A DNA stretch of 64,000 nucleotides from Stereocaulon alpinum (Eukaryota > Ascomycota > Lecanoromycetes > Lecanorales > Stereocaulaceae). Within the stretch, counting starts at the first letter, position 1. Each line of letters begins with the position of its first letter. Location: contig JAEUBA010000004.1 of NCBI GenBank assembly GCA_018257865.1, positions 434,001-498,000 of the forward strand. The letters run 5' to 3'. This document shows, in pieces, positions 11,727 through 21,755 of the stretch. A model generated the notes under the pieces. That model was not told the origin of the DNA. It made no database searches and saw only the letters and a list, made by a program, of their open reading frames with translations. The translations under genes were made by a program, and so were the position numbers.

Positions 11727-13761
11727 GTGTGCGAAAGAACGGATGGGAAGGAATTTCCGAACATGGCTGCTACTAGTCTATGTAACCCAACAGAATTCTT
11801 TGCGAAAATGAAAGCTTGAAAACTTCTACGCATCGTGTGATATGTAGCGTGGTCGTATTTTCATCTCGTTTGGCGCATCAGCATTGCTTGCATGCTGCAA
11901 GAATAGTGCTCCACGTTTCTGCAAGCTAATGCACACCTTTATTAGCGATAACATCATGATCGTCCCTGAGATACTGGGCAAACGCACTGAGCTAACGTCA
12001 CCCGCGTCACTAACAGAATGGTAACATCAACCGCTCTCTTCGACCCGTCAGCTACGCTATTTCCTTGCAATGAGTCCACCTTCTAAGGGAAAGCATCAGA
12101 CGAGCTAGTACCTGACACGATCGAAAACCCTCCCCAGACCATTGTGCAAAAGGACTGCCACCTCATGAGCTAGGACTCCAAGTGTAGTCCCCACAAAGTT
12201 GACGAGTTTCAGGTACAAAGACTTCCCATCATCCTCTTCTATAGGAAAAGACTCCGAGAAGATGCCACTCATGACGGATAGATGCGCTCTATGGATGAGT
12301 GACAAGGAGAGACATATTTTCATCGCTCTCAGAACGCCTTTTTTGAGGCCATAGGTCGTTGGGACACGGTGTTCAAGTATGGTGTTCGGGTACGTTCCGT
12401 CGTGTCCCAGGAATAAGATCTAAGCCTTGGGGCCTAGTTCGTCTCTTGACGCCACGAGTGTATGCTGCAGATTTCGGGAAGAATGAGTAGACGTTACAAG
12501 CAAGGCAGACCACCACCGATGCGGGGTACGAAGATACAACTAATAACCTTACAGTGGATTTCGTGCTCTTTCCACGAAAGGTGATTCGTCAAGCCATGTC
12601 AGTGGATAACTTGTGTATTCATACATCTGTTTGCGAGCGTAATACTTAGTGAAGGAGTCGCTCGGTGCTCTGCACCCGCTTTGGCTACTGGTACCAATTC
12701 AGGCCCTGGACCCATATATGACTGGTGGGTCTATGATAAGTGGAATCGCAAGACAACTCGGTCACCTGAGGAGTTTCTTCCCACCCTATATAAGTTCTCC
12801 AGTGTCGCCTACTTTGGAACATTTACAACAAGGAGCAAGGTATCGCGGCTTATACAATTGCTCGCTACACTTCAAGCTCAGGATAGTAGAAAGCTAGAGG
12901 AACAAGGGTTGAGTTACCTACTACTTCTTGAATGTTGTTTACTTCATTCTAAAACATAGAGGTGACATAGAGAGACCATCTCACGCTGACGAAACTCTTG
13001 AGTACAGGATGACTTGTCTATACAAAAGCCGCTCCTCCTCAGACAGTAGCACACATTGGGGACTTTGTCGCAGATGTACATGAATTGAGCGAACCGAATC
13101 ACACGAGATGTGTAGAAGAGACAGGCTCCTAAGTGTCCCTACATTGTCCTTTTACCCCTATTTTTGATCATTGTGACTAACCAGCTTATGGGCAACTACC
13201 TGAGTCCACTACCGTGACAATGGTTCGTGGCCCCAAGGTGTCTGGAGTTCGGTTTGCGGCTCAGCGGTCCCCGTGCCGCTGGACCCTTGTTTTGCGCAAT
13301 GGGCAGGGATCTGCAACGCTAACCCCACAGATCTAGAAGGATCTGATTGGTCGAGCCAGTATTTGGCCCAGCCTTTGGGGTTTGCCTGCTTTCACCCGTC
13401 TTTTAACTTCGCGCAGCTTCAGCCTTTACTTCTTCATCTCCCTTCACTCTTTCACTCTTTCACTTTTTCAACCATACCTGCCAACTTCCTATCTCCCTAC
13501 TGCCTCAATTGGATCCTCTGCCCTTCAACGCTCCTTCCTTTTCCTTCCACCACCACTCAACTCAGCTATCGCAAGTCGTCACACCTTCCAATTGTATTGG
13601 CCCTTTCTGCTTCTCGCCCCTTCAAGATGCCTACCAACGCGTTCAACGACTTCTCAAGCTCACCAACCTTGCTTCTATCACCGCATCATCATCGTCATCC
13701 ATTCTGTACAGCATCATCAGCAGCTCATACCTTGCACTACTATCAGTCCTTCCAAGTCATC
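11727..13761. other. Gene-poor region (~2 kb)
   Basis: No gene could be supported on either strand; ORFs are short and lack ATG starts or family character. The part from ~13,400 to 13,600 is strongly C/T-rich with repeated CTTTCACT-like units at 13,443-13,470, and is probably the promoter and 5' leader of the following gene. A TATA-like element at 12,787 is listed separately. Confidence 0.5.
12787..12794 (+). promoter_or_regulatory. TATA-box-like sequence with no gene behind it
   Basis: TATATAAG in a C/T-rich setting is followed by a leader-like ACAACAAGGAGCAAGG segment. No good ORF follows within several hundred bases. It may be the promoter of a non-coding RNA or of a decayed gene. Confidence 0.3.
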
Positions 13762-14915
13762 ATGCCATCAAGAGCAGGTTCTGGGTCGAGTAACAAGTCG
13801 AGCCCTGAGTCCGATCCTTCGGCTCCAACCCCTTCGACACAACCAAGCACGCAAGCACCTGCCTCACCTATTGCAATGCCCAACGCAGCCAATACGTCTA
13901 AGAAACGCACCCTTGACGACGTCGAAGACGAGGACGATGCCATGGATCTTGCTGAAAGCACAGGCAGGAGTCGAGTGGACCGTGGTGGTAGCACAGGCAG
14001 GAGTCCCGATCCGGTCCTTGGCAGTCATATTGCTCATGATCCTATGACTGGCCAGAGAACTGAGGACGAGGGCCATACAGCTTTGTCTGGTATGTAACCC
14101 TGATTCATACTGTGATTCGCAAGTTCGGACCACCCTTGGGAGCAAATGAGTGGTGTTTTGCCTCCTAGGTGCCTGTCAAACTGGTCAAGTAGCCCACTGA
14201 CCGTGACATTTATAGCTTCAGCGTTTGAGCAGAGTCTCCGTCGTGGATTGGGGCCTACCATAGTAGCGCAGGCTGCTAAGGAAGCCGAAGACGGTAGTTC
14301 CGTACCAACAACATCGTCGTCGGAGGAGGACGGACCGCCCAAACGCAAGGCACCACGTCGTGATGCTCCTAACGATGCAGATACTTTGCAGGGTACCGAG
14401 TCTTTGATCGATGACTTCACGCGTCAGCTTGGGGTCGGGTGGAGGAGGGTAGGTGGCAACGATACCCAGCAGGCTCGCAACCGCGGATGGGCGCGCTATA
14501 TCGAGAACAACTATGATCTCACGAATGTCCAATTCGTAGCGCAAAACAGAAGCAATGCCAACGCATTCCTTGTGGAGACTGCACAAGGCTATTACTTGTT
14601 CAACGAAGATCTAGTTCAGGGTACGTTGTCTTGGAGCAGATGATAGGGGTTTCGCCTATGAAACGCTCACAAATATAGAGAGCTGACCGAAAACGCTGGC
14701 ATATAGGTCGGCTCGTTACCGCTAACACTAGTGAACTCCACATTTTGATGATAAGGCTCCAGGGCCTGCAAATACCGGGCCAGCCATTGCAGCCTCAGAC
14801 TATACAATATGAAGGTGCTAGGTCAATCTTCGCAAGAGGGACCCAGGGTACGAACCCTACCGAGAGCAGCGGCGGGGGGGGTTCGACCCAGGAAGATGTA
14901 GATATGGAACAGTGA
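13762..14915 (+). CDS. Hypothetical fungal protein, Ser/Thr/Pro-rich N-terminus
   Basis: Exons 13762-14089, 14216-14620 and 14707-14915 join in frame to give 313 aa, starting MPSRAGSGSSNKSSPESD. An in-frame ATG at 13627 would add 45 residues (His/Ser-rich, of low quality), so I prefer 13762. The N-terminal ~110 residues are disordered, with a KKRTLDDVEDEDDAMD segment that could be a nuclear signal next to an acidic patch, and a doubled STGRS motif. The folded part is residues ~150-250 (ESLIDDFTRQLGVGWRRVG, ARYIENNYDLTNVQFVAQ, AFLVETAQGYYLFNEDL). The C-terminus is Gly/Ser-rich and ends EDVDMEQ. I do not recognise the family. The splice phases and the protein-like middle make a real gene likely. 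Confidence 0.7.
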
Positions 14916-15298
14916 AACATCTTGACAGTTGACAGCTGACTTGCCTTTGGCGTTGGGGGTCGTGAGCATCATGAGGCGACGCTGGCCTGTCGTTCAAAGC
15001 TTGCTACGTTATGTTCATGTTTCCTTTATTGCTTCTTTTGGCGTACAAAAGGGGAGGTCTCTGTGGCTACAGCGCCACTTCATTATGATCAGGGGAGCAT
15101 TACTTAGTGCGCAAGGCTAGGACGCCTTGAGCGAATCAGGTCACTAGTTTCATATTACATCAAACAGCGTGGGACATAAGTCGTAAAACATGGCGTCGCC
15201 ACTGACGGGATTCCACCCTTCATCTGAAACCACTGGTGGAGTTCTCCCCGCCAAACACACCAATCCTAGCCCATCCCTCCCGCACCCCAATCTCAACC
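14916..15298. other. Intergenic region between tandem plus-strand genes
   Basis: 383 bp with no supportable gene; it should hold a 3' UTR and the promoter of the short-chain dehydrogenase. Confidence 0.4.
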
Positions 15299-16207
15299 AT
15301 GCCTCTACACCCAGTCTTCAAAGCAGGTAACACAGCCCTCATAACCGGCGCCGCCTCTGGCATCGGCTTAGCAGTTGCCAAACTTTGCCACAAGCATGGC
15401 ATGCGCCTTGCCCTCGTCGACCGCAATACCGACGCCCTTTCTCAAGCCCACGCCTACTTTAAAAATAGTCCTGATACACAGACCTACTCTATAGACGTCA
15501 GCAAGATTGAGGCATGGAGGGATCTAAGGGCGAAGGTGGAGATGAATTTCGGCCAGGTTAATTTCCTTATGCTGAATGCGGGCATTGGGGTTAAGAGTGG
15601 GTGGGATGATGTGGAATATTTTCATACAGTACGCCACTCCTCTAGTCAATTGGGCACGTCCAATCGTGGGACGGCTTACTGACTTAATGGGCGTGAGCAG
15701 ATAATGGACACCAACCTCTTCGGCGTCATAAATGGCATCTCTACCTTCCTCCCCAGCCTCCGAACCCAAACCCAACCTACCTCCATCGTAATCACAGGCT
15801 CAAAACAAGGCATCACAAACCCACCTGGCAACTCGGCCTACAACGCCTCCAAAGCAGCCATCAAATCCCTCGCTGAGCATCTCTCCTACGATCTACGCGC
15901 TACGCCTACAAGTGTGCATTTATTAGTGCCGGGATGGACATTCACGGGACTGACGGGGGGAGGAGGGATGAAGGAGAAACCTGTGGGGGCGTGGGCGCCT
16001 GAGCAGGTTGCGGGGTTTTTGGAAGAGAAGATGGGGGAGGGGGTATTTTATGTTGTTTGTCCGGATGGTGATGTTAGTAGTGAGATGGATAAGAAGAGGA
16101 TGCTGTGGAGTGTGGGGGATATTGTGCATGAGAGACCGCCGTTGAGTAGGTGGAGGGATGGGTATAGGGATGATGCGGAGGCGTGGATGGCGAAGCAGAG
16201 GGTTTGA
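15299..16207 (+). CDS. Short-chain dehydrogenase/reductase (classical SDR)
   Basis: Exons 15299-15628 and 15701-16207 join in frame to give 278 aa. The Rossmann glycine motif TGAASGIG is at residues 16-23, an NAG motif (LNAGIG) comes mid-domain, and the catalytic set is Ser144 (ITGSKQG), Tyr157 and Lys161 (YNASK). A C-terminal substrate-binding segment follows (VPGWTFTGLTGG, then APEQVAGFLEEKM). It should be a soluble NAD(P)H-dependent oxidoreductase; no transmembrane segment or signal is seen and the substrate cannot be predicted. Asp in VDRN after the second beta strand suggests NAD(H) preference. The gene converges with another, unrelated SDR. Coding bases switch from C-rich to G-rich near 15,930. 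Confidence 0.92.
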
Positions 16208-16357
16208 GGGGAAGGTGGATGGGGAGGAGGGTTGTCGTGTACATATATTAGGGAGGAATGGGCAGTGGAGGGTGTATGTGGAATGTACTTCGATGCACAT
16301 ATATTACATGATGATACATTAGAAAAGCCTGCTCTTGCAAAGTTTTCATGTCCCACA

Positions 16358-17536
16358 TTATCCGTCGTCTCTCAGCCCTTTCTGACTAGGTCTTGAAGCC
16401 CCATCTTCCTTCTCTTCTCGACTGGGCGTAGCGAATTGACTATCAACCCCAGCCCACTCTCTAAGCAATCTCTGCATCCCAACCGGCAGCACGCCCATCC
16501 AAGCAATCCAACTCGCATAAGCCGGCAGACTAACCACGCCCCCCTCCCCCCTGTCAATCATCTCGACGATCTTCACAGCCACCTCCCCCACCGCAACTAC
16601 AGGCGCAAGGAAGTTCCTCAAGAAGCCCTGCAATCTCACATTACCGAACAACAGTGTATCCAATTGCCCTGGCGCAACTAGTATCGTCTTGACCTGCGGC
16701 GCCGTTTCTGCCAACTCGGCGCTCAGACACTTATGGCAGGCAGTGATAGCAGCTTTCGATGCCGCGTAAGCAGAGAGATTGGCAGCTCCTTGGTGTGCGA
16801 GGACAGACGAAACGGTAACCAGTGTTCCTCCTCTCCCAGCCAAGAGCAAGTCGGCGAAGAATAGCCTAGCTAGCTGGAAATGGCTCATCGTGTTCACTTG
16901 TAATGATCTCTCCAGCTCCTCCCTCTCCAACTTCAAGAACGGCTTTGCGTTAACAATAGCTGCATTATTGATGAGCACTGTAGGCGTGCCTAAGTCCTCC
17001 TTCACCCTCGCCCAAACGGCTTTTACTTGCTCATATTCGCCAACATCACAGTGGTAATACACCACGCCCTCTTTCTCTTCGCCATCACAGATCTCCTGTT
17101 CATCTTTCTTTGTCTCCTTCGTCTTTGCAATGGCGATGTCCAGCACCGCAACTTCTACCCCTCTTAATGCGAAGATTTCGGCTAGACAGCCTCCAAGGCC
17201 GCCAAATCCACCAGTTATTACCACCACCTCATCCTCCCAGTCGATCTCTCTGGGAGCTCCGTATGCGACTCTCCTGTTTATTGGTGAGAGGATCCAGTAT
17301 AGGGAGACGCATGTGGCGAAGACGGAGGTTATGATAAATGAGGGTGAGGTGTAGGGCGCAGCGAGGGCACGGAGACAGAGCGGTATGAGAGCGGAAATGA
17401 AAGGGTGGAAGAGCGTTTTGGATAGGACGAGGAGGACAAGGTCGAGGGTTAGGTGGGCGTGCCAGGCCTGAGAGGATTGGGTGCGGTGGGTGGTGTGGAA
17501 AGTGGTTCGGTGAATCCGAGGTGGAGGGAGGGACAT
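16358..17536 (-). CDS. Membrane-anchored SDR (retinol dehydrogenase / 17-beta-HSD-like)
   Basis: A single exon of 392 aa begins with ATG at 17536. Residues ~25-85 contain two or three hydrophobic segments (LTLDLVLLVLSKTLFHPF; FIITSVFATCVSLYWIL) that anchor the enzyme, probably in the ER or lipid-droplet membrane. The SDR core follows: TGGFGGLG at 108-115, VLDIA after beta 2, NNAA at ~190, catalytic Ser243/Ser244, Tyr257 and Lys261 (AYAASKAA). The layout matches the SDR16C / RDH10-DHRS3 group acting on retinoid- or steroid-like lipids; the true fungal substrate is unknown. Near the C-terminus VVSLPAYASWIAWMGVLP may form another membrane contact. The gene converges on the soluble SDR 150 bp away; the two are from different subfamilies and are not recent duplicates. 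Confidence 0.9.
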   Translation of the reverse strand: MSLPPPRIHRTTFHTTHRTQSSQAWHAHLTLDLVLLVLSKTLFHPFISALIPLCLRALAAPYTSPSFIITSVFATCVSLYWILSPINRRVAYGAPREIDWEDEVVVITGGFGGLGGCLAEIFALRGVEVAVLDIAIAKTKETKKDEQEICDGEEKEGVVYYHCDVGEYEQVKAVWARVKEDLGTPTVLINNAAIVNAKPFLKLEREELERSLQVNTMSHFQLARLFFADLLLAGRGGTLVTVSSVLAHQGAANLSAYAASKAAITACHKCLSAELAETAPQVKTILVAPGQLDTLLFGNVRLQGFLRNFLAPVVAVGEVAVKIVEMIDRGEGGVVSLPAYASWIAWMGVLPVGMQRLLREWAGVDSQFATPSREEKEDGASRPSQKGLRDDG

Positions 17537-18168
17537 TGTCTTGAGGGAGTTGGAGGAGGGCAGCGAGGAACTTGTGTAGTCCCTCTTACCGTGCGTACAT
17601 GTCTGGTATCAAGGGCAGGCTTCCAATGTGTCGTTTGGGATGAGCTTCGTGACAGGCTTTCAGCCCTAAGATCTTGCCCTAAACATGGGCGCCTACGGTA
17701 CCTAGAAAACTCAATCTTAGGGGCCGCTGCCACTCATTTTGGTTTTTGCACATATGTCGATAGAAGATATATGTGCGTTCTAGCATCAACAAATACACCG
17801 TCTTCAAGTCTAGAATGGAACAGTATGCTAAGGAAGAAGGATCTACGGTCAGTGCTACGGTGCCATGGCTACTGACACGATGGTTGGCCGAAATTGGTTC
17901 TAGTGCTGCAGCTGGAGGCATTGATTCGAAGGGCCTGCGGTGGGTTTGTGACTACGCTAAGGTACCTCAGGTAGTCCCGCTTTGTAATGGAAGGCGTTTC
18001 CAACCCCCACCTGTCGAATGAACGCTAATTGCTTGAAGATTGTCATCTTTTTCCATGCCTTTTTCATCATAACCGGCAACGCTATTGCTTTGCCGGTCCA
18101 GACAACACATTTTTGAAAATCGTCCAGGTTTTGCGTGATAGGCTGGGGACCGTAATTCACCTTGCAGC
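17537..18168. other. Divergent intergenic region
   Basis: 632 bp between the start of the minus-strand SDR and the start of the NLR-type gene. It must contain both promoters. No supportable ORF was seen. Confidence 0.45.
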
Positions 18169-20862
18169 ATGGCGGAAGCAGTCGCAGCTTTCAGCCTGAC
18201 AGCGAGCATTCTCCTAGTTATCAGCTTCGGATCAAAAGTGGTCGCTAGGTTGAAGGACTTCAAGTCCGACATCAACGAATTCCCAAAAGCCTTCCGTGAT
18301 ATCAAGACTGAATTGCCGCTTCTCCTCGACACGCTCAAGAGAACCAAAGAGCAAGCCGATCTAGGGACCATAAGCCAAGAGACCCAGGATGCACTTCTCC
18401 CGGTCATCAATGGGTGTCGAAATCAAGCGGAGCTGCTAGACGACATGCTTACCAAAGTGATTCCAGAGACAAATGATTCTTCTTGGCAGCGAAAGCGAAA
18501 GGCGATATCAAGTCTCGGCGTAGAGAAGAAGACGCAGGCAATCACGGACACATTGAGAGGTTACGTCCAAATATTGACATACTATCAAGCTGGCAGCCTC
18601 GCCAGGCTTGAAAACCCCTCCAGCCCCCCTCAATATATCAAACCTGTCTTCATGGTACCTTTCGATAGGGATACGAAGTATGTTGATCGCAAAGACATCA
18701 CCGCAGAGCTCAGTACGAGGCTTGCGAATCAGCGTCGTGTTGCGCTTACTGGCATTGGTGGAGCTGGGTAAGCTCAAAAAGACTATACTGTAGATCAGGC
18801 GTTATTGTTCGATACTGACGCGACCACTAGGAAGACCCAAATAGCTATTGAGTACTGCTACCAGTATCATGAGCACAATCCTGATGCACACGTGTTATGG
18901 GTACATGCTAGTACGGTTCCGAGACTTGACCAAGCATACAAGAGCATTGCAAGGAAATTGAACCTCCCAGCCTGGGATGACTTGGACTTGAACACTTTCG
19001 AAGTTGTCTCAGATTGGCTCAGCGAACATGGAAAATGGCTGCTAGTTCTGGACAATGCTGATGATTTAAACATTTTCTTTGCGGCTCCAACCGGTTTCGG
19101 ATCCCCTCAGGTAGTCCCCACAAAGCAGATGCACGAATACATTCCACGCCGTGAAGACGGCACAATTCTGATTACTACACGTGACAAAAGGGTAGGCTAC
19201 CGACTAGCGGACAGAGAGGAGCCTATCTTAGTCTCATCAATGACCATCGAGGAGGCCGAAGCTCTGCTACGATCCAATACATCGTACGATCAAGGACTGT
19301 CACAGAAGCATAGCGAGAAAACGAAGCTTCTTGAACAGCTAGGTTGCCTTCCCCTTGCAATTACACAAGCAGCAGCTTTCATGTTCGAGAACTCCTTTTC
19401 AGTATCCGAATACCTTGAGATATTCCGTACGAATGAGTCCGAGATTGAAGAAATCATAAGTGAGGACCTGGGAGACCATAGGCGGTATTCAGACACACCG
19501 AGCTCGGTTCTGAATACCCTGACATTATCACTTGATCAGATTGTTAAGCAAAAGCCGCTCGCCACAGATCTGCTCTCGTTCATGGCGTACCTAGACCGAC
19601 AGAGTATACCGAGAAGTTTGCTCAAACGCGAGAACGTTCGCAGCGTCGATTTTGTCTCAGCTCTTGGAACTTTGCAAGCATTCTCGCTTATCAATGTCGA
19701 AAAGGGTGGGGCAAGTTTCGGAGTGCACCGACTTGTTCAACTCTCAACACAAAGATGGCTGAAAGGTTCTCGATTGAAATGGCAAGAAGAGGTCTTGAGG
19801 GTCATGTCGGAAGCGTTTCCGATGGGCGACATCGACAATTGGAAGGAATGTGAAACGCTTTCCCCACACGCGCAGACCGTTATTCGTTACTCTGGTGATA
19901 TCAACCCACTTCAGCGAGCCAAGATCCTACATAATCTTGCTCGATTCGATGACCAACAAGGTCGCTATGCACTGGCCGAAGCCCGATTCGCTGAAGTTGC
20001 TGCCATACGTGAGGAGTTTCTTGGTATCAACCATGCTGACACATTGAAAAGCCTGAGTTATCTTGGGGAAGTCCTTTTCAGAGAGAACAAGTATTCAGAC
20101 GCCGAACCAATGCTTCGAAGAGTCATCTCAGAACTTCAAAAACTCCTAGGCTCCCACGACACGGAAACGAGATTAAATATTGGACATCTCGCCGAGGTTG
20201 TTCAAGGCCATGGTCGTTGGGCAGAAGCGGAGCAGTTGTATCGGCAAGCGCTCGAAGGCCGCGAAGAGTCACTGGACGATCTTACTTCTCTAAAGATTGC
20301 CGACAATTATGGAGCGGTCCTTCGAGATCAGAAGAGGTACGACGAAGCCGAAAAGTGGATCACAAAGTCACTGCTCGGACGCGAGAAGCTCTTGGGACCG
20401 AGACATTTCGAGACCTTAAGAAGCGTCAACCATCTGGCCCTTCTATACACCAAGATGGACAGGCCGAAAGAAGCAGAGGAGCTTTCTCGGCGTGTGATAA
20501 CCGGTTCTGAAGAACTTGCAGGCCGTGACCATCAGCAGACGTTAGGAGGCGTGTACCATCTAGGCACTGCTCTGCGATTACAAGGCTTATATGCGGAAGC
20601 AGCAGAGCAATATCGACGTGCGTTGGATGGGTTCACTAAAGTCCTAGGACTTAGTAATCGCATGACCCTTAGGTGCTTACAGTCATTAGCCTTGGTAGAG
20701 GAGGCTCAGGGCGGATTCGCTCAGGCTGAGATATTGCTCATGCAAGTTGTTCAGGGCATGAATTTGAGGCTAGGTCCAGAGCATCCGCACACCATTGAAA
20801 GTATTGACCATCTGAAACGGGTGTCTCTGGTTCGCGAAGCGCAAGCAAGCGCTATCTCATAG
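18169..20862 (+). CDS. NLR-type STAND protein: SesA-like N-terminus, NB-ARC, TPR repeats
   Basis: Exons 18169-18767 and 18831-20862 join in frame to give 876 aa; the intron falls inside the Walker A codons and the join restores GIGGAGKT (residues 195-202). Residues 1-~120 resemble the SesA-like / NACHT-N fungal domain (MAEAVAAFSLTASILLVISF). NB-ARC features follow: hydrophobic Walker B LLVLDN (270-275), TILITTRDKR, LGCLPLAITQAAAF (GLPL) and VHRLVQLSTQRWL in place of MHD. Residues ~595-870 carry six or seven ~42-aa kinesin-light-chain-like TPRs (GRYALAEARF, NKYSDAEPML, GRWAEAEQLY, KRYDEAEKWI). In fungi, SesA-like domains sit on STAND proteins linked to self/non-self recognition and programmed cell death. 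The ligand, and any effector partner, are unknown. It is one of the most notable genes here. Confidence 0.93.
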
Positions 20863-21755
20863 TGGCTCACTTACATTTCCTTCACCGCACCCAGCCCCAG
20901 AATCTGTTACGAAGGCGAGCTAGTATCTGTCACTACCTGAAAACCCAAAGGAAATTACCCCTGAGCGCAGGTAGGAGTGCTGCGGTGCCCCTCCAGTTGG
21001 CATGCAGGCGCCTTGCATGCCAAGCCTGACCCCCTACCTTACTCAGCCCAGTCCGTCAATGCAGTGTGAACATTACAATAAGAAGCACTCAACACGATTA
21101 AGAATAGTAAGAGACATATTCCACCTTGATGATGCAACATCCTGTTTTCCCGGCGGATGTTTTGGACGAAACAATGGTAAAACCATCACTTAAGCGCATA
21201 AAAGCGTCTTTCCTCTGAAAACATAACGTCCACACTCTTGCGCACGATGGGCTGAAACTGTGGGCTATGAATATCTCCAATTTATAAGCGTTACCGGTGG
21301 CCAATTTAAGGGCGAGCTTCGCCACGTACGATGTCATGTGGACACTTCTGTTGGCTGTACATAAAGTATTTTTACCTCAAACCTGCGTCCGAAGGATTCT
21401 AACCGCGACTTTGTCCCTCTACGATTTCACCACTCCTTGCTTCAACCCAGAGATATGGCAAGTCCAATTTATCAAAGCTCAGCCTCGACCGTTTGCGAGA
21501 GATTTGAAGGATGAATGCGTTCCAAGACAATGGACCTATTCCTGGCCTAGCACTCTCTGATATCTGAAAGAAAGTGGGATGTGAGCGGCGCTTCCTCATC
21601 AGAATAACCAACACCAAAACCTCTGCGCATTGCGTCTGCTACCATTGATGTTCATCCTTCTTATCCTGAGCTCTATTAGACCGGCTGAGAAATCTGTATC
21701 AGGGTCTTCTTGCATTTTATCCGCCTTGTCCTCAACATAGACTGTATTGCTGGCC
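20863..21755. other. Intergenic region with a perfect palindrome
   Basis: 893 bp between the NLR-type and SH3 genes without a supportable ORF. It contains the palindrome at 20,997 listed separately. Confidence 0.45.
20997..21023. repeat. Perfect inverted repeat, 10-bp arms, 7-bp centre
   Basis: Arms TTGGCATGCA (20997-21006) and TGCATGCCAA (21014-21023) flank GGCGCCT. It lies ~135 bp after the NLR-type stop codon. It could be a hairpin in the 3' UTR or a dimeric factor binding site (each arm contains GCATGC). Confidence 0.7.

Noticed and set aside
12105..12323. 72-codon minus-strand frame in the gene-poor region
   Set aside because: No conserved character and no plausible promoter.
13627..13761. 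Upstream ATG for the hypothetical protein at 13.8 kb
   Set aside because: The 45 extra residues are His/Ser-rich low-complexity sequence in a C/T-rich leader-like stretch; kept only as an alternative.
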